Shown one piece after another: positions 9,272 through 18,483 of a stretch of DNA of 64,000 nt. How positions within the stretch are numbered: the first letter of the stretch is position 1; the number at the start of each line of letters is the position of its first letter. The stretch covers positions 124,001 through 188,000 of the forward strand of contig JBGUPJ010000048.1 of assembly GCA_045130235.1 (NCBI GenBank), read 5' to 3'. The notes under the pieces were generated by a model that saw nothing but the letters and a program-made list of their open reading frames with translations, had not been told where the DNA came from and did no database searches. The position numbers and the translations under genes were made by a program. Source of the stretch: UBA1756 sp045130235 (GTDB lineage: Bacteria > Bacteroidota > Bacteroidia > Bacteroidales > WCHB1-69).

Positions 9272-11308
9272 CTAATATTGCGATGAAATAACAATCCGTT
9301 GCAAGTTGCCCAGCTCCTTGGCCCGCTCGTTCAACTCTCCAATCCGCATCATGATATCGCGCTGCTCCTGTTCGGTCAAATCACCACTCTCCAACTCCTT
9401 AATCAACAGTTCTTTACACTTATCTATCAATCTCATCTTGAAAAGGTTGACACATCCTGCAATCTCTTGGTTCAGGCATTCGATGTCGGTGTCGGGACGG
9501 GGCGTGTCCATGTCGAAACGCTGCTCCCAAGCCGGGCTGCAATCGGGAGTCTGCTCAGTGAGAATCGGAATTGCCAATGCTTGCAGCGCCTCATCGTCGT
9601 GCTGGGCAAAGGCCTTGCAGAGGTCGTCCTGCGAGTCGAACTGCTGGGCGAGACGGGCATACTCCTGATAGAAATGCTGATAGAGGGGATTGGTGAAGCT
9701 GATTTCTTCAGCATGGAACTCGTTGAACACGTACTGGTCCACCCGCATCCGGCGTATTACCTCCTGCCCGTCGGCATCCACATCGCGCACGTTGGTCTCG
9801 AAGAAACCATATTTCAGGATGAGACGTATGATGTTGTATTCCAGATCGTAAAGAGGATCGGTGGGGGGCTGTTGAGTTTGTGGAACCTCTTCTGGTTTGA
9901 CCACATTCGGCAGCTGTTGCTGCACGGGCTGACCTTGTTGTACGGACTGTTGGGGGATGTTCGTCACCCTTGATGGCGATGGGGTGTTCATCCGCTTCCA
10001 CAAAGCCCGTTTCAAATTCACCTGCAACGACTCTTCCGACAGTTGAAACAGTTCGGCGCATTCGCGCACATAAAATGCCCGCAACACCTCGTCGTTCACC
10101 TCCGCCACAGTCTCGATGATGGTGTTCACCACCTCGGCGCGTTTCAGCGGGTCGTTGCCCGCCCCATGCATGAGGGTTTTCGCCTCGAACTGAATGATAT
10201 TCACGGCGTTCTGCTCCAGATAATCTTTCAGTTCCGAGTCGCGGTGCCCCTTGGCAAACGAGTCGGGGTCTTCGCCGTCGGGCAGCAGCACGGCCTTCAC
10301 GTTCAGTCCGGCGGCCAGCAGCATATTGATGCCTCGCAGCGAGGCCTTGATGCCGGCATTGTCGCCATCGTACAGCACCGTGATGTTGTTGGTCTGGCTC
10401 TTAATCAGCTTGATCTGTCCGTCGGTGAGGGCGGTGCCCGACGAGGCCACCACATTCTCCACACCCGCCTCCGACATGGAAATCACATCGGTATAACCTT
10501 CCACCAGGTACACATTGTCGCGCTCGCGAATGGCACGGCGGGCGAAATAGAAGCCGTACAGCACGTCGCTCTTGTGGTAGATGGGATTTTCTGGCGAGTT
10601 GTAATATTTGGGACCTTTGGCCTCCTGGCTCATCACACGGCCACCGAACCCGATGGCGCTACCGAAAGCGTTGAGAATCGGGAAGATAACCCTTCCTTTA
10701 TAAAAGTCAAACAGATTGCCCGTCTTCTCCGACTTGCGGCAGAGGCCTAACGTGAGCAGGTCGTCGGGCTTATAGCCGTCGGCCACGGCCTTTTTGGAGA
10801 ACGTGTCCCACGTGTCGGGACAGTAGCCGAGCCGGAACTTGCGGATGGTTTCCTCCTTGAAGCCGCGTTTGTCGCGCAGGTAGGTGAGACCGATATTTCT
10901 CCCCTCCTCCGACTCAAACAGCTGGTTGGTGAAGAATTTCTCGGCGTAGGCATTCACATTCAGCAAGGCCTCACGCTCGTTCTTGGCGGCCTCCTGTTCG
11001 GCGGTCAGCTCCTTCTTCTCTTCCTCAATCGCAATGTTGTATTTGCTCGCCAAATAGCGCAACGCTTCGGGGTAGGAAATCTTTTGGTATTCCATCAAAA
11101 ACTTGATGGAATCGCCATGGGCGCCGCACACAAAACAGTGATAGATACCGAGTTTCGGGGTGATGTGCATTGAGGGAGAATGGTCGTCGTGGAACGGACA
11201 TACCCCCTTGTAGCTGGCGCCAGCCCGTTTCAACGGCACGAAATCCGACACGACATCCTCGATGCGTGCCGCCATCTTAATCTCATCAATGCACCGCTGG
11301 GTTATCAT
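9272..11308 (-). CDS. dnaG: DNA primase
   Basis: A 678-residue primase that makes RNA primers at the replication fork. The N-terminal CHC2 zinc finger has Cys37, His40, Cys58 and Cys61. The Toprim catalytic core has VYLVEGYTDVISM (Glu) and VLYDGDNAGIKAS (Asp-x-Asp). A Gln/Pro-rich linker (about 455-480) leads to the C-terminal helicase-binding region. Length and order are standard. It sits two bases downstream of the S41 protease gene and one base upstream of truA, a tight minus-strand operon. In many bacteria dnaG is next to rpsU and rpoD; here it is not. Confidence 0.97.
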   Translation of the reverse strand: MITQRCIDEIKMAARIEDVVSDFVPLKRAGASYKGVCPFHDDHSPSMHITPKLGIYHCFVCGAHGDSIKFLMEYQKISYPEALRYLASKYNIAIEEEKKELTAEQEAAKNEREALLNVNAYAEKFFTNQLFESEEGRNIGLTYLRDKRGFKEETIRKFRLGYCPDTWDTFSKKAVADGYKPDDLLTLGLCRKSEKTGNLFDFYKGRVIFPILNAFGSAIGFGGRVMSQEAKGPKYYNSPENPIYHKSDVLYGFYFARRAIRERDNVYLVEGYTDVISMSEAGVENVVASSGTALTDGQIKLIKSQTNNITVLYDGDNAGIKASLRGINMLLAAGLNVKAVLLPDGEDPDSFAKGHRDSELKDYLEQNAVNIIQFEAKTLMHGAGNDPLKRAEVVNTIIETVAEVNDEVLRAFYVRECAELFQLSEESLQVNLKRALWKRMNTPSPSRVTNIPQQSVQQGQPVQQQLPNVVKPEEVPQTQQPPTDPLYDLEYNIIRLILKYGFFETNVRDVDADGQEVIRRMRVDQYVFNEFHAEEISFTNPLYQHFYQEYARLAQQFDSQDDLCKAFAQHDDEALQALAIPILTEQTPDCSPAWEQRFDMDTPRPDTDIECLNQEIAGCVNLFKMRLIDKCKELLIKELESGDLTEQEQRDIMMRIGELNERAKELGNLQRIVISSQY

Positions 11309-11310
11309 AA

Positions 11311-13068
11311 TTAGTGGGAAACCTTATATTTTTTGAAAACCTTCACCTCATTGATGACCTTGCAAGCCTCTTGAAAAGTTTTATCTTCTTGAAGCATAAA
11401 CTGATAGCCATCGCTATAGGAATAGATGTTCCGTGCAATTTCAAACAGCATATAGGTCTTGATCAGATTGGGAGCCTTGTCGGAATTGCGTTCCTCCACA
11501 CTCTTCTTGTAGGCCTCCTTCATGTAGTCGGAAATCATCTTATCAAGGATATCCATTTTGCGCAAGTCATTCTCGGAAGCGTAAATAGAATCCAGTTCGG
11601 CTTTCTTTTCTTTGGCAAATTTTTCAAGATTAGCGGCGAAATACAGTTTTGCGCTATCCACAACTCCCTCTTTTTTAGCATATTCCACCAAATCATTATA
11701 CATTTTATTGCTGATGGAAAACTTTTTCTTGAACTCCTCGAAGGTGGGATATTGCGCTTTCAGTTTTTCACGATTATCGGAAAGGTAGTTCATGACGAAG
11801 CTGCTGACCACGCCTTTGCGAACGAGTTCGGAATAGAAGTAGGAGTAGTTGGTGGTGTCAAGAGGGATGAAGATGTCGGGCATGATACCGCCGCCGCCGT
11901 AAACAGTTTTACCGGCAGGAGTTTTGTACTTGAGAGAATCGGGGAAGTTGATGCTGTCGGGTGAGAAGAGTTCGCCATGTGAGTAGCGGTTGGAGATATC
12001 CTTGAAATAGTCGTCGCGGTCGTCGTAAGGCTTCTGGATACAGCGGCCGGTGGGGGTATAATAGTGGGAGATGGTGACGCGCACCTCCGCTCCGTTAGGC
12101 AGGTCAACAGGCTTCTGTACCAAACCTTTACCGAAGGAGCGACGGCCCATGATGATGCCGCGGTCCCAGTCTTGCACAGCGCCGGCGGTGATTTCGCTGG
12201 CGGAGGCGGAGTTCTCGTCGATGAGGATGATGAGGCGGCCTTCACGGAAGAGACCGTTGGGGATAGACTTATGGGTTTCGCCGGTTTTGCGGAAGTTGTC
12301 GGTATAGACCACCAACTTGTTGCCTTCGATGAACTGGCTGGCGATCTGCACAGCGCTGTTGAGGTAGCCGCCGCCGTTGCCCCGCAGGTCGAAGATGAGG
12401 TTCTTCATGCCCTGCTCTTGCAACTTGGTGCAGGCCGTTTGGAACTCGGCGAGACTGGTTTGTGCGAAACGATCAAGTTTGATGTAGCCGGTGTTTTTGT
12501 CCACCATAAACGAAACGTTGATGCTGTGCATCGGAATTTTGCCGCGGGTGACGGTGAAATAGAGCAGTTCGTCGCTCTTGCCGCGCTTGATACAGAGTTG
12601 CACCTTGGTGCCTTTCTTGCCTCTGAGGTGATCGCGCACCCATGTGTTGGTAATCGACTTGCCGCAAGCATTGAGGGTATCGACTTTTACGATTTTATCG
12701 CCCGGCAGGATGCCCACCTTTTCGGAGGGGCCGTCGATGATGACCTCGATGACGTTGATGGTGTCTTTGATCAGCTGGAAGGTGATGCCCACGCCATCGA
12801 ACGAGCCCTGCAGCGGCTCACGCGAGGCAGCCACATCCTTGGCAGAGGTATAGATGGAGTGCGGGTCGAGGGTGGTGATCATCTCCTTCACTCCTTTTTC
12901 CGACAAAGTGTTGAAATTGAGCGTGTCCACATAGAAGCGATCCAGCAAAGTGAAGAAATACTTCATGGTGTTCATCCCTGAGTCGAAGGTGGGATTGGTC
13001 TGTGCGGACACCATATTGAGACTTAGAGAGAGGGTGATGACAACGAGTAACGTCTTGATTTTATTCAT
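11311..13068 (-). CDS. C-terminal processing protease (S41, PDZ domain)
   Basis: A 585-residue periplasmic serine protease of the CtpA/Prc type. The signal peptide (1-22) ends in VSAQ. A PDZ domain (about 85-170) contains the GVGITFQL and GILPGDKIVKVD patterns. The S41 catalytic domain shows FDLRGNGGG, the nucleophile region ENSASASEITAGA, and the lysine in GRRSFGKGLVQ. A helical C-terminal region of about 180 residues follows. The family trims periplasmic or outer-membrane proteins at exposed C-termini. A minus-strand TATCTTTG at 13111-13104 is a likely promoter for the whole ctp-dnaG-truA unit. Confidence 0.93.
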   Translation of the reverse strand: MNKIKTLLVVITLSLSLNMVSAQTNPTFDSGMNTMKYFFTLLDRFYVDTLNFNTLSEKGVKEMITTLDPHSIYTSAKDVAASREPLQGSFDGVGITFQLIKDTINVIEVIIDGPSEKVGILPGDKIVKVDTLNACGKSITNTWVRDHLRGKKGTKVQLCIKRGKSDELLYFTVTRGKIPMHSINVSFMVDKNTGYIKLDRFAQTSLAEFQTACTKLQEQGMKNLIFDLRGNGGGYLNSAVQIASQFIEGNKLVVYTDNFRKTGETHKSIPNGLFREGRLIILIDENSASASEITAGAVQDWDRGIIMGRRSFGKGLVQKPVDLPNGAEVRVTISHYYTPTGRCIQKPYDDRDDYFKDISNRYSHGELFSPDSINFPDSLKYKTPAGKTVYGGGGIMPDIFIPLDTTNYSYFYSELVRKGVVSSFVMNYLSDNREKLKAQYPTFEEFKKKFSISNKMYNDLVEYAKKEGVVDSAKLYFAANLEKFAKEKKAELDSIYASENDLRKMDILDKMISDYMKEAYKKSVEERNSDKAPNLIKTYMLFEIARNIYSYSDGYQFMLQEDKTFQEACKVINEVKVFKKYKVSH

Positions 13069-13281
13069 GTTGAAGAAAATTTGTCTATTTTACGAAAAAC
13101 GTGCAAAGATACAAAACATATCCAAAATTCTCGCATACACGCTAAATTTTTCCATCCTTATTTCTCGATTTTTGGGAAATTTTGTATTTTTTTGTAGCTT
13201 GTTTTTTATTATTCATTTACATAAATAATAATGTTTAATATATAAAAATTAAATATTTATAACTCGCAAATAATCAGAAAG

Positions 13282-13386
13282 ATGAAAATGAAACCTATGA
13301 AATGGGTATGCCTGTTCAGCCTCATAATTGGACTGGCATCTAGGGGAGTGAGAAAAGTTTCTCCATCACGCATTTTTTTTAGCTAG
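13282..13386 (+). CDS. Possible 34-residue ORF resembling a bare signal peptide
   Basis: The 474-base gap between the protease and CoA-transferase genes is AT-rich. It holds one short frame: a basic start (MKMKPMKW), a hydrophobic core (VCLFSLIIGLAS) and a short basic tail ending at TAG. This looks like a secretion signal with nothing behind it, either a remnant of a lost secreted protein or chance. No other gene is visible in the gap. Confidence 0.25.
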   Translation: MKMKPMKWVCLFSLIIGLASRGVRKVSPSRIFFS

Positions 13387-13468
13387 TGCCCCTTTGCACT
13401 CTTTTTGCATCCATTTGTGCCGTTTGGGGGCAATCTTAAAATTGTCGCCATAAAAACATTACAAACAT

Positions 13469-13499
13469 TTTGCGCGTATTGAAAATTTGTGTAAATTTG
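13469..13499 (+). promoter_or_regulatory. Full Bacteroidota promoter of the C4 acyl-CoA operon
   Basis: TTTG at 13469-13472 and TAAATTTG at 13492-13499 with a 19-base spacer match the -33 TTTG / -7 TAnnTTTG consensus of the Bacteroidota primary sigma factor. The leader to the ATG at 13543 is about 37 bases. Confidence 0.75.
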
Positions 13500-13542
13500 C
13501 AGCCGCTTTTGTGAAATATCATAACAATTAAATATAAAAACT

Positions 13543-14202
13543 ATGGAAAAAGCAGAAATTCGCGAAACGATTGCCAAAAGAGCTGCAAAAGAGCTCCATG
13601 ATGGAGACATCGTTAACCTCGGAATCGGTATTCCGACTATGATTCCCAACTATTTACCGGAAGGCGTGACCGTGACGTTGCAGACCGAGAACGGCATGGT
13701 GGGCATGGGCCCCACTCCCGCAGAAGGTCAGGAAGACCCTGAGATGGTGAACGCCGGCGGCGGCTACATCACCGCAGTGCCCGGTGCCGCCTCCTTCAGC
13801 TCCGCCACCTCTTTCGGCATCATCCGCGGCGGACACGTTGACGCCACCATCCTCGGCGCCATGCAGGTGGACGAGAACGGCGACCTCGCCAACTGGATGA
13901 TCCCCGGCAAACTCACCCCCGGCATGGGCGGCGCTATGGACCTCATCGTCGGTGCCAAGCGCGTGATCCTCGCCATGGAGCACACCCAGAAGGGCAACCC
14001 GAAAATCCTCAAAAAATGCAACCTGCCCCTCACCGCTAAAGGTCAGGTGAACCTCATCATCACCGAGATGGGCGTGATGGAAGTGACCCCCAAGGGCATC
14101 GTCCTCAAGGAAATCCATCCTGAATTCACGGTTGATCAGGTGAAGGCCGCCACCGAAGCCGAACTGATCATCGCCGACGACCTCAAACCGATGCAACTGT
14201 AA
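13543..14202 (+). CDS. 3-oxoacid / butyrate-acetoacetate CoA-transferase, subunit B
   Basis: A 219-residue beta subunit of a family I CoA-transferase. GIGIPTMIPNYLP near residue 26 and the catalytic glutamate in the TENG motif (about residue 50), followed by GMGPTP, identify it. NAGGGYITAVPGAA and the C-terminal VKAATEAELI are also typical. These enzymes move CoA between acetate/butyrate and acetoacetate or butyryl groups and normally act as an alpha-beta heteromer. No alpha subunit is in the window: the gene is first in its operon, directly behind its promoter. Crotonase and hydroxybutyryl-CoA dehydrogenase follow, which points to C4 fermentation or amino-acid degradation. Confidence 0.92.
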   Translation: MEKAEIRETIAKRAAKELHDGDIVNLGIGIPTMIPNYLPEGVTVTLQTENGMVGMGPTPAEGQEDPEMVNAGGGYITAVPGAASFSSATSFGIIRGGHVDATILGAMQVDENGDLANWMIPGKLTPGMGGAMDLIVGAKRVILAMEHTQKGNPKILKKCNLPLTAKGQVNLIITEMGVMEVTPKGIVLKEIHPEFTVDQVKAATEAELIIADDLKPMQL

Positions 14203-14300
14203 GTTGAGAATTGAAAATTGAAAACGGAAAATTGAAGGGATAATCACGTAGAGACGTGGCATGCCGCGTCTCTACAACAAATGATTTAAACGACAAAACA
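14203..14300. repeat. Intergenic AT-rich tract plus 28-base palindrome
   Basis: Bases 14203-14237 carry TTGAGAATTGAAAATTGAAAA, a short oligomer also found near 28.66, 46.24, 48.40 and 59.42 kb. Bases 14248-14275 are an almost perfect palindrome starting GTAGAGACGTGG and ending CGTCTCTAC. Related palindromes are at 46192 and 55805. The spacer sits inside an operon, so the palindrome will be transcribed. Confidence 0.7.
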
Positions 14301-15077
14301 ATGGATTATACCTATCTGAAAATCAATACCGAATCGGGCATTTGCGTACTGACCCTTTCGGCACCGAAGTCGCTGAATGCGCTGAACTCCGCGCTGCTGA
14401 AGGAACTGGATGATTTCATCACCAACCTCAGCAAGGAGGTGCGGGTGCTGATTGTGACGGGCGACGGCGAGAAATCGTTCGTGGCGGGCGCCGACATTTC
14501 GGAGATGCAGAACCTCAACGCGGAAGAAGGCGAGACCTTCGGCCGCCTCGGCGCGCAGGTGTTCCGCAAGATTGAAACCCTTGACATTCCGGTGATTGCC
14601 GCAGTCAACGGGTTCGCCCTTGGCGGCGGCTGCGAGCTGGCCATGGCCTGCGACATCCGCATCTGCTCCGACAACGCCAAGTTCGGACAGCCGGAGGTTG
14701 GCCTCGGCATCATCCCCGGCTTTTCAGGCACCTACCGTCTCGCCAAACTGGTGGGGATGGGCTACGCCAAGGAGATGATCTACACCGGCAAGGCCATCCG
14801 TGCCGACGAGGCGCTCCGCATCGGTCTGGTGAACGCGGTGTATCCGCAGGCGGAACTGATGGAACAGGCCAAGGCGATGGCCGCCAAGATTTGTGCTATG
14901 GCCCCAATCGCCGTGCGCTACGCCAAGCAGTGCATCAACGCCGAATACGACCTTGACGCCGATGCCGCCATCGCGTACGAGAACAAGATGTTCGGCCAGT
15001 GCTTCGCCACCAAGGACCAGAAGGAGGGAATGACGGCCTTCCTCACCAAGGCGAAACCTACCTTCAAAAACGAATAA
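14301..15077 (+). CDS. Enoyl-CoA hydratase / crotonase
   Basis: A 258-residue crotonase-family protein that hydrates crotonyl-CoA to 3-hydroxybutyryl-CoA or the reverse. The oxyanion-hole segment is FVAGADISEM. The catalytic glutamates are in GGGCELAMACD and FGQPEVGLGIIPGF; both are present, so it should be an active hydratase rather than another crotonase subtype. The start at 14301 (MDYTYLKINTES) was preferred to an in-frame ATG at 14256, which lies inside the palindromic repeat. The CoA-transferase lies upstream and the dehydrogenase 32 bases downstream. Confidence 0.93.
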   Translation: MDYTYLKINTESGICVLTLSAPKSLNALNSALLKELDDFITNLSKEVRVLIVTGDGEKSFVAGADISEMQNLNAEEGETFGRLGAQVFRKIETLDIPVIAAVNGFALGGGCELAMACDIRICSDNAKFGQPEVGLGIIPGFSGTYRLAKLVGMGYAKEMIYTGKAIRADEALRIGLVNAVYPQAELMEQAKAMAAKICAMAPIAVRYAKQCINAEYDLDADAAIAYENKMFGQCFATKDQKEGMTAFLTKAKPTFKNE

Positions 15078-15109
15078 TTTAAAAATCAACCCATTAAAAA
15101 TAACGAATT

Positions 15110-15946
15110 ATGAAAATTTGTGTTATTGGAACAGGAACCATGGCCAAAGGTATCGTGAAGGCTTTCGCCGCCAAGATGCCCGTGGTTATGAAAAGTAGAA
15201 CCCAAGCCAGCTTGGACAAAGCATTGGCTTCATTTGCAAAAGGTTATGGCAAATTAGTGGAAAAAGGCAAAATGACGCAGGAGGGTGTTGACGCCATTAT
15301 GGCCAACATCACCACCACCACCGACTACGCCACTTTCGCCGACGCCGACCTCGTGATTGAGGCCGCTGTGGAGGATATGCAGCTGAAGAAAGAGGTCTTC
15401 GCAGAACTCGACAAGATCTGCAAGCCCGAAACCATCTTCGCCACCAACTCCTCCTCCCTCTCCATCACCGAAATCGCTGCTGCCACCACCCGTCCGACGC
15501 AATTCATCGGCATGCACTTCTTCAACCCCGCCGACCGTATGGCATTGGTGGAAGTGATTAAGGGTCAGGTGACTTCCGAAGCGGTGTGCAACCAGATTGT
15601 GGAGCTCGCCACCTCCATCGGCAAGACTCCCGTGCTGGTGAACGAGGCTCCCGGCTTCGTCGTCAACCGCATCCTCATCCCCATGATCAACGAGGCTGTT
15701 GGCATCCTCGCCGACGGTATCGCCTCTGCTGAGGACATCGACAAGTGCATGATGCTGGGCGCCAACCACCCGATGGGCCCGCTCGCTCTGGCTGACCTTA
15801 TCGGCAACGATGTGAACCTCGCCATCATGGAAGTTCTTTACAAAGAATTTGGCGATCCGAAGTACCGTCCTCACCCGCTGTTGCGGAAGATGGTGCGCGC
15901 TGGTCTGCTCGGCAGAAAAACCGGCGAAGGTTTTTACAAATACTAA
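15110..15946 (+). CDS. 3-hydroxybutyryl-CoA dehydrogenase
   Basis: A 278-residue enzyme that interconverts acetoacetyl-CoA and 3-hydroxybutyryl-CoA with NAD(P)H. The N-terminal Rossmann motif is VIGTGTMAKGI (usual form GAGTMGxGI). The catalytic His is in GMHFFNPADRM, and the C-terminal domain has APGFVVNRILIPMINEA and GANHPMGPLALADLIGND. KTGEGFYKY ends the protein as usual. The length is normal. With the crotonase just upstream it covers two consecutive steps of the butyryl/crotonyl route. The butyryl-CoA dehydrogenase and thiolase steps are not in the window. Confidence 0.94.
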   Translation: MKICVIGTGTMAKGIVKAFAAKMPVVMKSRTQASLDKALASFAKGYGKLVEKGKMTQEGVDAIMANITTTTDYATFADADLVIEAAVEDMQLKKEVFAELDKICKPETIFATNSSSLSITEIAAATTRPTQFIGMHFFNPADRMALVEVIKGQVTSEAVCNQIVELATSIGKTPVLVNEAPGFVVNRILIPMINEAVGILADGIASAEDIDKCMMLGANHPMGPLALADLIGNDVNLAIMEVLYKEFGDPKYRPHPLLRKMVRAGLLGRKTGEGFYKY

Positions 15947-15965
15947 AAAGTTTCGACTTTTCTAC

Positions 15966-15999
15966 AGAGGGGATGCCACACAGCATTCCCTCTTTTTTT
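15966..15999 (+). terminator. Intrinsic terminator of the C4 acyl-CoA operon
   Basis: An 11-base-pair stem, AGAGGGGATGC with GCATTCCCTCT (one G-T pair), followed by seven T. Confidence 0.85.
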
Positions 16000-16070
16000 G
16001 CCCTAAATTATCAACGATTTGGTGTTGATGTCTTATGCGCTGACATTCATCATTTTCAAAATTTATCAAG

Positions 16071-16078
16071 TAATTTTG
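16071..16078 (+). promoter_or_regulatory. -7 promoter element of the wall-hydrolase genes
   Basis: TAATTTTG matches TAnnTTTG and lies 27 bases before the ATG at 16106. Confidence 0.5.
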
Positions 16079-16105
16079 CATGGCTAAAAATATATCCCAT
16101 CCAAC

Positions 16106-17482
16106 ATGAAGCATTTGAGAAACAGCATCATCGCCTTAACGGTCATCCTCTGCTCGCTTTCGGCACGTGGACAATATACCGAGTACGACATTTATGTCTA
16201 TATTGATACTTATAAAGAATTGGCTATCAATAAGATGTATGAATATAAGATTCCTGCCAGCATCACCATTGCGCAGGGAATTTTCGAGAGTGCCTGTGGG
16301 AAGAGTCACCTTGCGGTGGATGGCAACAACCATTTCGGCATCAAGTGCCACAAAGAGTGGACGGGCGACACGATTTTGATTGATGATGACGAGTTGCAAG
16401 AGTGTTTCAGAAAATATGAAAGAGTGGAAGAGTCATACGACGACCATTCGCAGTTCTTGAAGACACGCCAGCGCTATGCCAACCTTTTCACGCTGGATGT
16501 GATGGACTACCCGGGGTGGGCACGCGGTCTCAAGGCTGCCGGCTATGCCACCAACCCCCAGTATGCCGACCGGCTCATCAGCATCATCGAGCGTTTCCAT
16601 ATTGCCCACCTCGACACCCTCTACCAGCAACGCCTCCAAGCGGGATATTTCAAAAATTACCCGGAGGTACAACCTGAGCTGATGGCTGATTTTTCATACG
16701 TCAAACAGTATGCGCAACCCACATTGGCGGACAATCCTCAGCCGACAGCGAAACCACAGCCCACTGTTGCTGAAAATCCCGCACCAACATCCGCTTCCGA
16801 GAAACAACCCTCCACTGAAACTTCATCCACGTCTAAAGACAAAAAGCATTCCCGCAAAATTCGCACCGAGAAAGTAACGACAGATCCCAACAAACATAAG
16901 AATCCGCCAAAAAATCCATCACAACCCTCAACCCCAATGTCGAAGAAGAATGATAATACAAAGCATACCGCCAATCATTCCGACAACAGAACACCATCAA
17001 CTGTAACCGAACAAAAGGCTGGTCAGAAAGAAGAGCAGAATGGAACGCCAGCGGCAAAGCCCACTACCACAGCATCATCCACTAATCAACCAGCTGTATT
17101 TACAGCGGAGAAAGGAGAGTTCGCCCCGTTTGTGGGCTACCCTTTTACCGAACGGGAGGTGTATGTGAACAACAACACGCTTTTCGTCATTGCCGAAGAG
17201 GATGATACCTATTCCAAAATAGCTCGCGATGTGCAGCTGTCCGAAAGGAAGATAAAGAAGTTCAACGACTTGACGGGCGCATCAAAACCCCATCCGGGTG
17301 AAGTGGTGTATATTGAGAAGAAAGCAAAAGCGGGAGTTCAGCCCACCTATACTGTACAAGGCCAGGAAAATGCGCGCTATATTGCGCAGAAAACCGGCGT
17401 TCAGCTACAGAAACTCTGCGATTACAACGGCATCACTCCTACCACTCCGCTCAATAAAGGTCGTATTATCAAACTGAAATAA
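16106..17482 (+). CDS. Glucosaminidase with two LysM domains
   Basis: A 458-residue secreted peptidoglycan hydrolase. After a signal peptide (about 1-22) comes a FlgJ-like N-acetylglucosaminidase domain (about 28-170). ITIAQGIFESACGKSHLA carries the catalytic Glu, and the partner segments are NNHFGIKCH and YANLFTLDVMDY. A long low-complexity Pro/Thr/Lys linker (about 205-335) precedes two LysM repeats (about 355-400 and 412-458) that bind glycan chains. It is followed 21 bases later by an M23 peptidase, so the pair attack both glycan and peptide bonds of the wall. Confidence 0.92.
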   Translation: MKHLRNSIIALTVILCSLSARGQYTEYDIYVYIDTYKELAINKMYEYKIPASITIAQGIFESACGKSHLAVDGNNHFGIKCHKEWTGDTILIDDDELQECFRKYERVEESYDDHSQFLKTRQRYANLFTLDVMDYPGWARGLKAAGYATNPQYADRLISIIERFHIAHLDTLYQQRLQAGYFKNYPEVQPELMADFSYVKQYAQPTLADNPQPTAKPQPTVAENPAPTSASEKQPSTETSSTSKDKKHSRKIRTEKVTTDPNKHKNPPKNPSQPSTPMSKKNDNTKHTANHSDNRTPSTVTEQKAGQKEEQNGTPAAKPTTTASSTNQPAVFTAEKGEFAPFVGYPFTEREVYVNNNTLFVIAEEDDTYSKIARDVQLSERKIKKFNDLTGASKPHPGEVVYIEKKAKAGVQPTYTVQGQENARYIAQKTGVQLQKLCDYNGITPTTPLNKGRIIKLK

Positions 17483-17503
17483 CGCTATACTATATTATAT
17501 AAT

Positions 17504-18466
17504 ATGGGACGGTCCATTTACTATTTCAACCCTAAGACCCTCTCGTTTGAGAAAAAGGCCTTCTCATGGAAAGACATCATCAAGCGTGTGCTATGGTTCT
17601 TGGCCACGGCACTGGCTTTTTCGGTGGTGATTGTTTGGATATCCTTTTATTTGATTGATTCACCTAAAGAATTGATGCTCAGACAGGAAAATGAGCAGTT
17701 GAAAGAGGAGCTGAACCGTCTTAGCAAGCGATACGACCAGCTGGCTACTGTGGCTACCGACCTTCAAGAACGTGATGACAATATCTACCGCGCCATCTTT
17801 GAAAGTGAACCCATGCCACTGTCGGAACGCTATCCGTTCTTGGGTAAGTCGCAGCAGCAGAAGGCGGGCACCTCCCCCGATGCCATCACCCTGTTGGACA
17901 AAATTCAACGGAAAGCCGACCGGCTGACAGTGTGTATGGCGGCGCAGTCGCGCTCATTTGACACCATCGTTGACCTTATTGGGAAAAAGAAAGAGATGCT
18001 ACAGTCCATTCCGGCCATCCGACCATTGCCTAACTGTTACGAGATCACCTCGGGTTTCGGTTATCGTTACCATCCGATCTTGAAAGTGCTGCGTCCGCAC
18101 ACCGGCATTGACATCTCGGCGAAGAAAGGCACTCCCGTGTATGCCACCGCCGACGGGGTGGTGAGCAAGCAGACCCCAGGTGGAGGCTACGGCAACGTCA
18201 TCGTCATCAACCATGGCTACTCCTACCAGACCCTTTACGCCCACCTCTCGCAAAAGGCGGTAAAGCCTGGCGAACATGTTACCCGCGGACAGGTTATCGG
18301 CTACGTGGGCAACACCGGCCTCTCCACTGGCTCCCACCTCCACTACGAGGTCATCAAGGATGGTGTGCGGGTAAATCCTGTCCACTACTTCTTCCAGGAC
18401 ATCACCCCCGAAGAGTATGAGGCCATCCTCAAGAGCTCACAACGGATCAATCAAGCACTTTCGTAA
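17504..18466 (+). CDS. M23 family metallopeptidase, membrane-anchored
   Basis: A 320-residue LytM-type endopeptidase. An N-terminal membrane helix (about 25-49) is followed by a coiled coil (about 58-90) and the M23 domain (about 185-300). The zinc ligands are in RPHTGIDISAKKG (H-x3-D) and TGSHLHYEV (H-x-H). The helix, coiled coil and LytM order matches MepM- or EnvC-like wall remodelling proteins. All zinc ligands are present, so it should be active. Probably co-transcribed with the upstream glucosaminidase. Confidence 0.93.
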   Translation: MGRSIYYFNPKTLSFEKKAFSWKDIIKRVLWFLATALAFSVVIVWISFYLIDSPKELMLRQENEQLKEELNRLSKRYDQLATVATDLQERDDNIYRAIFESEPMPLSERYPFLGKSQQQKAGTSPDAITLLDKIQRKADRLTVCMAAQSRSFDTIVDLIGKKKEMLQSIPAIRPLPNCYEITSGFGYRYHPILKVLRPHTGIDISAKKGTPVYATADGVVSKQTPGGGYGNVIVINHGYSYQTLYAHLSQKAVKPGEHVTRGQVIGYVGNTGLSTGSHLHYEVIKDGVRVNPVHYFFQDITPEEYEAILKSSQRINQALS

Positions 18467-18483
18467 TATTCATATTTTTTTAG

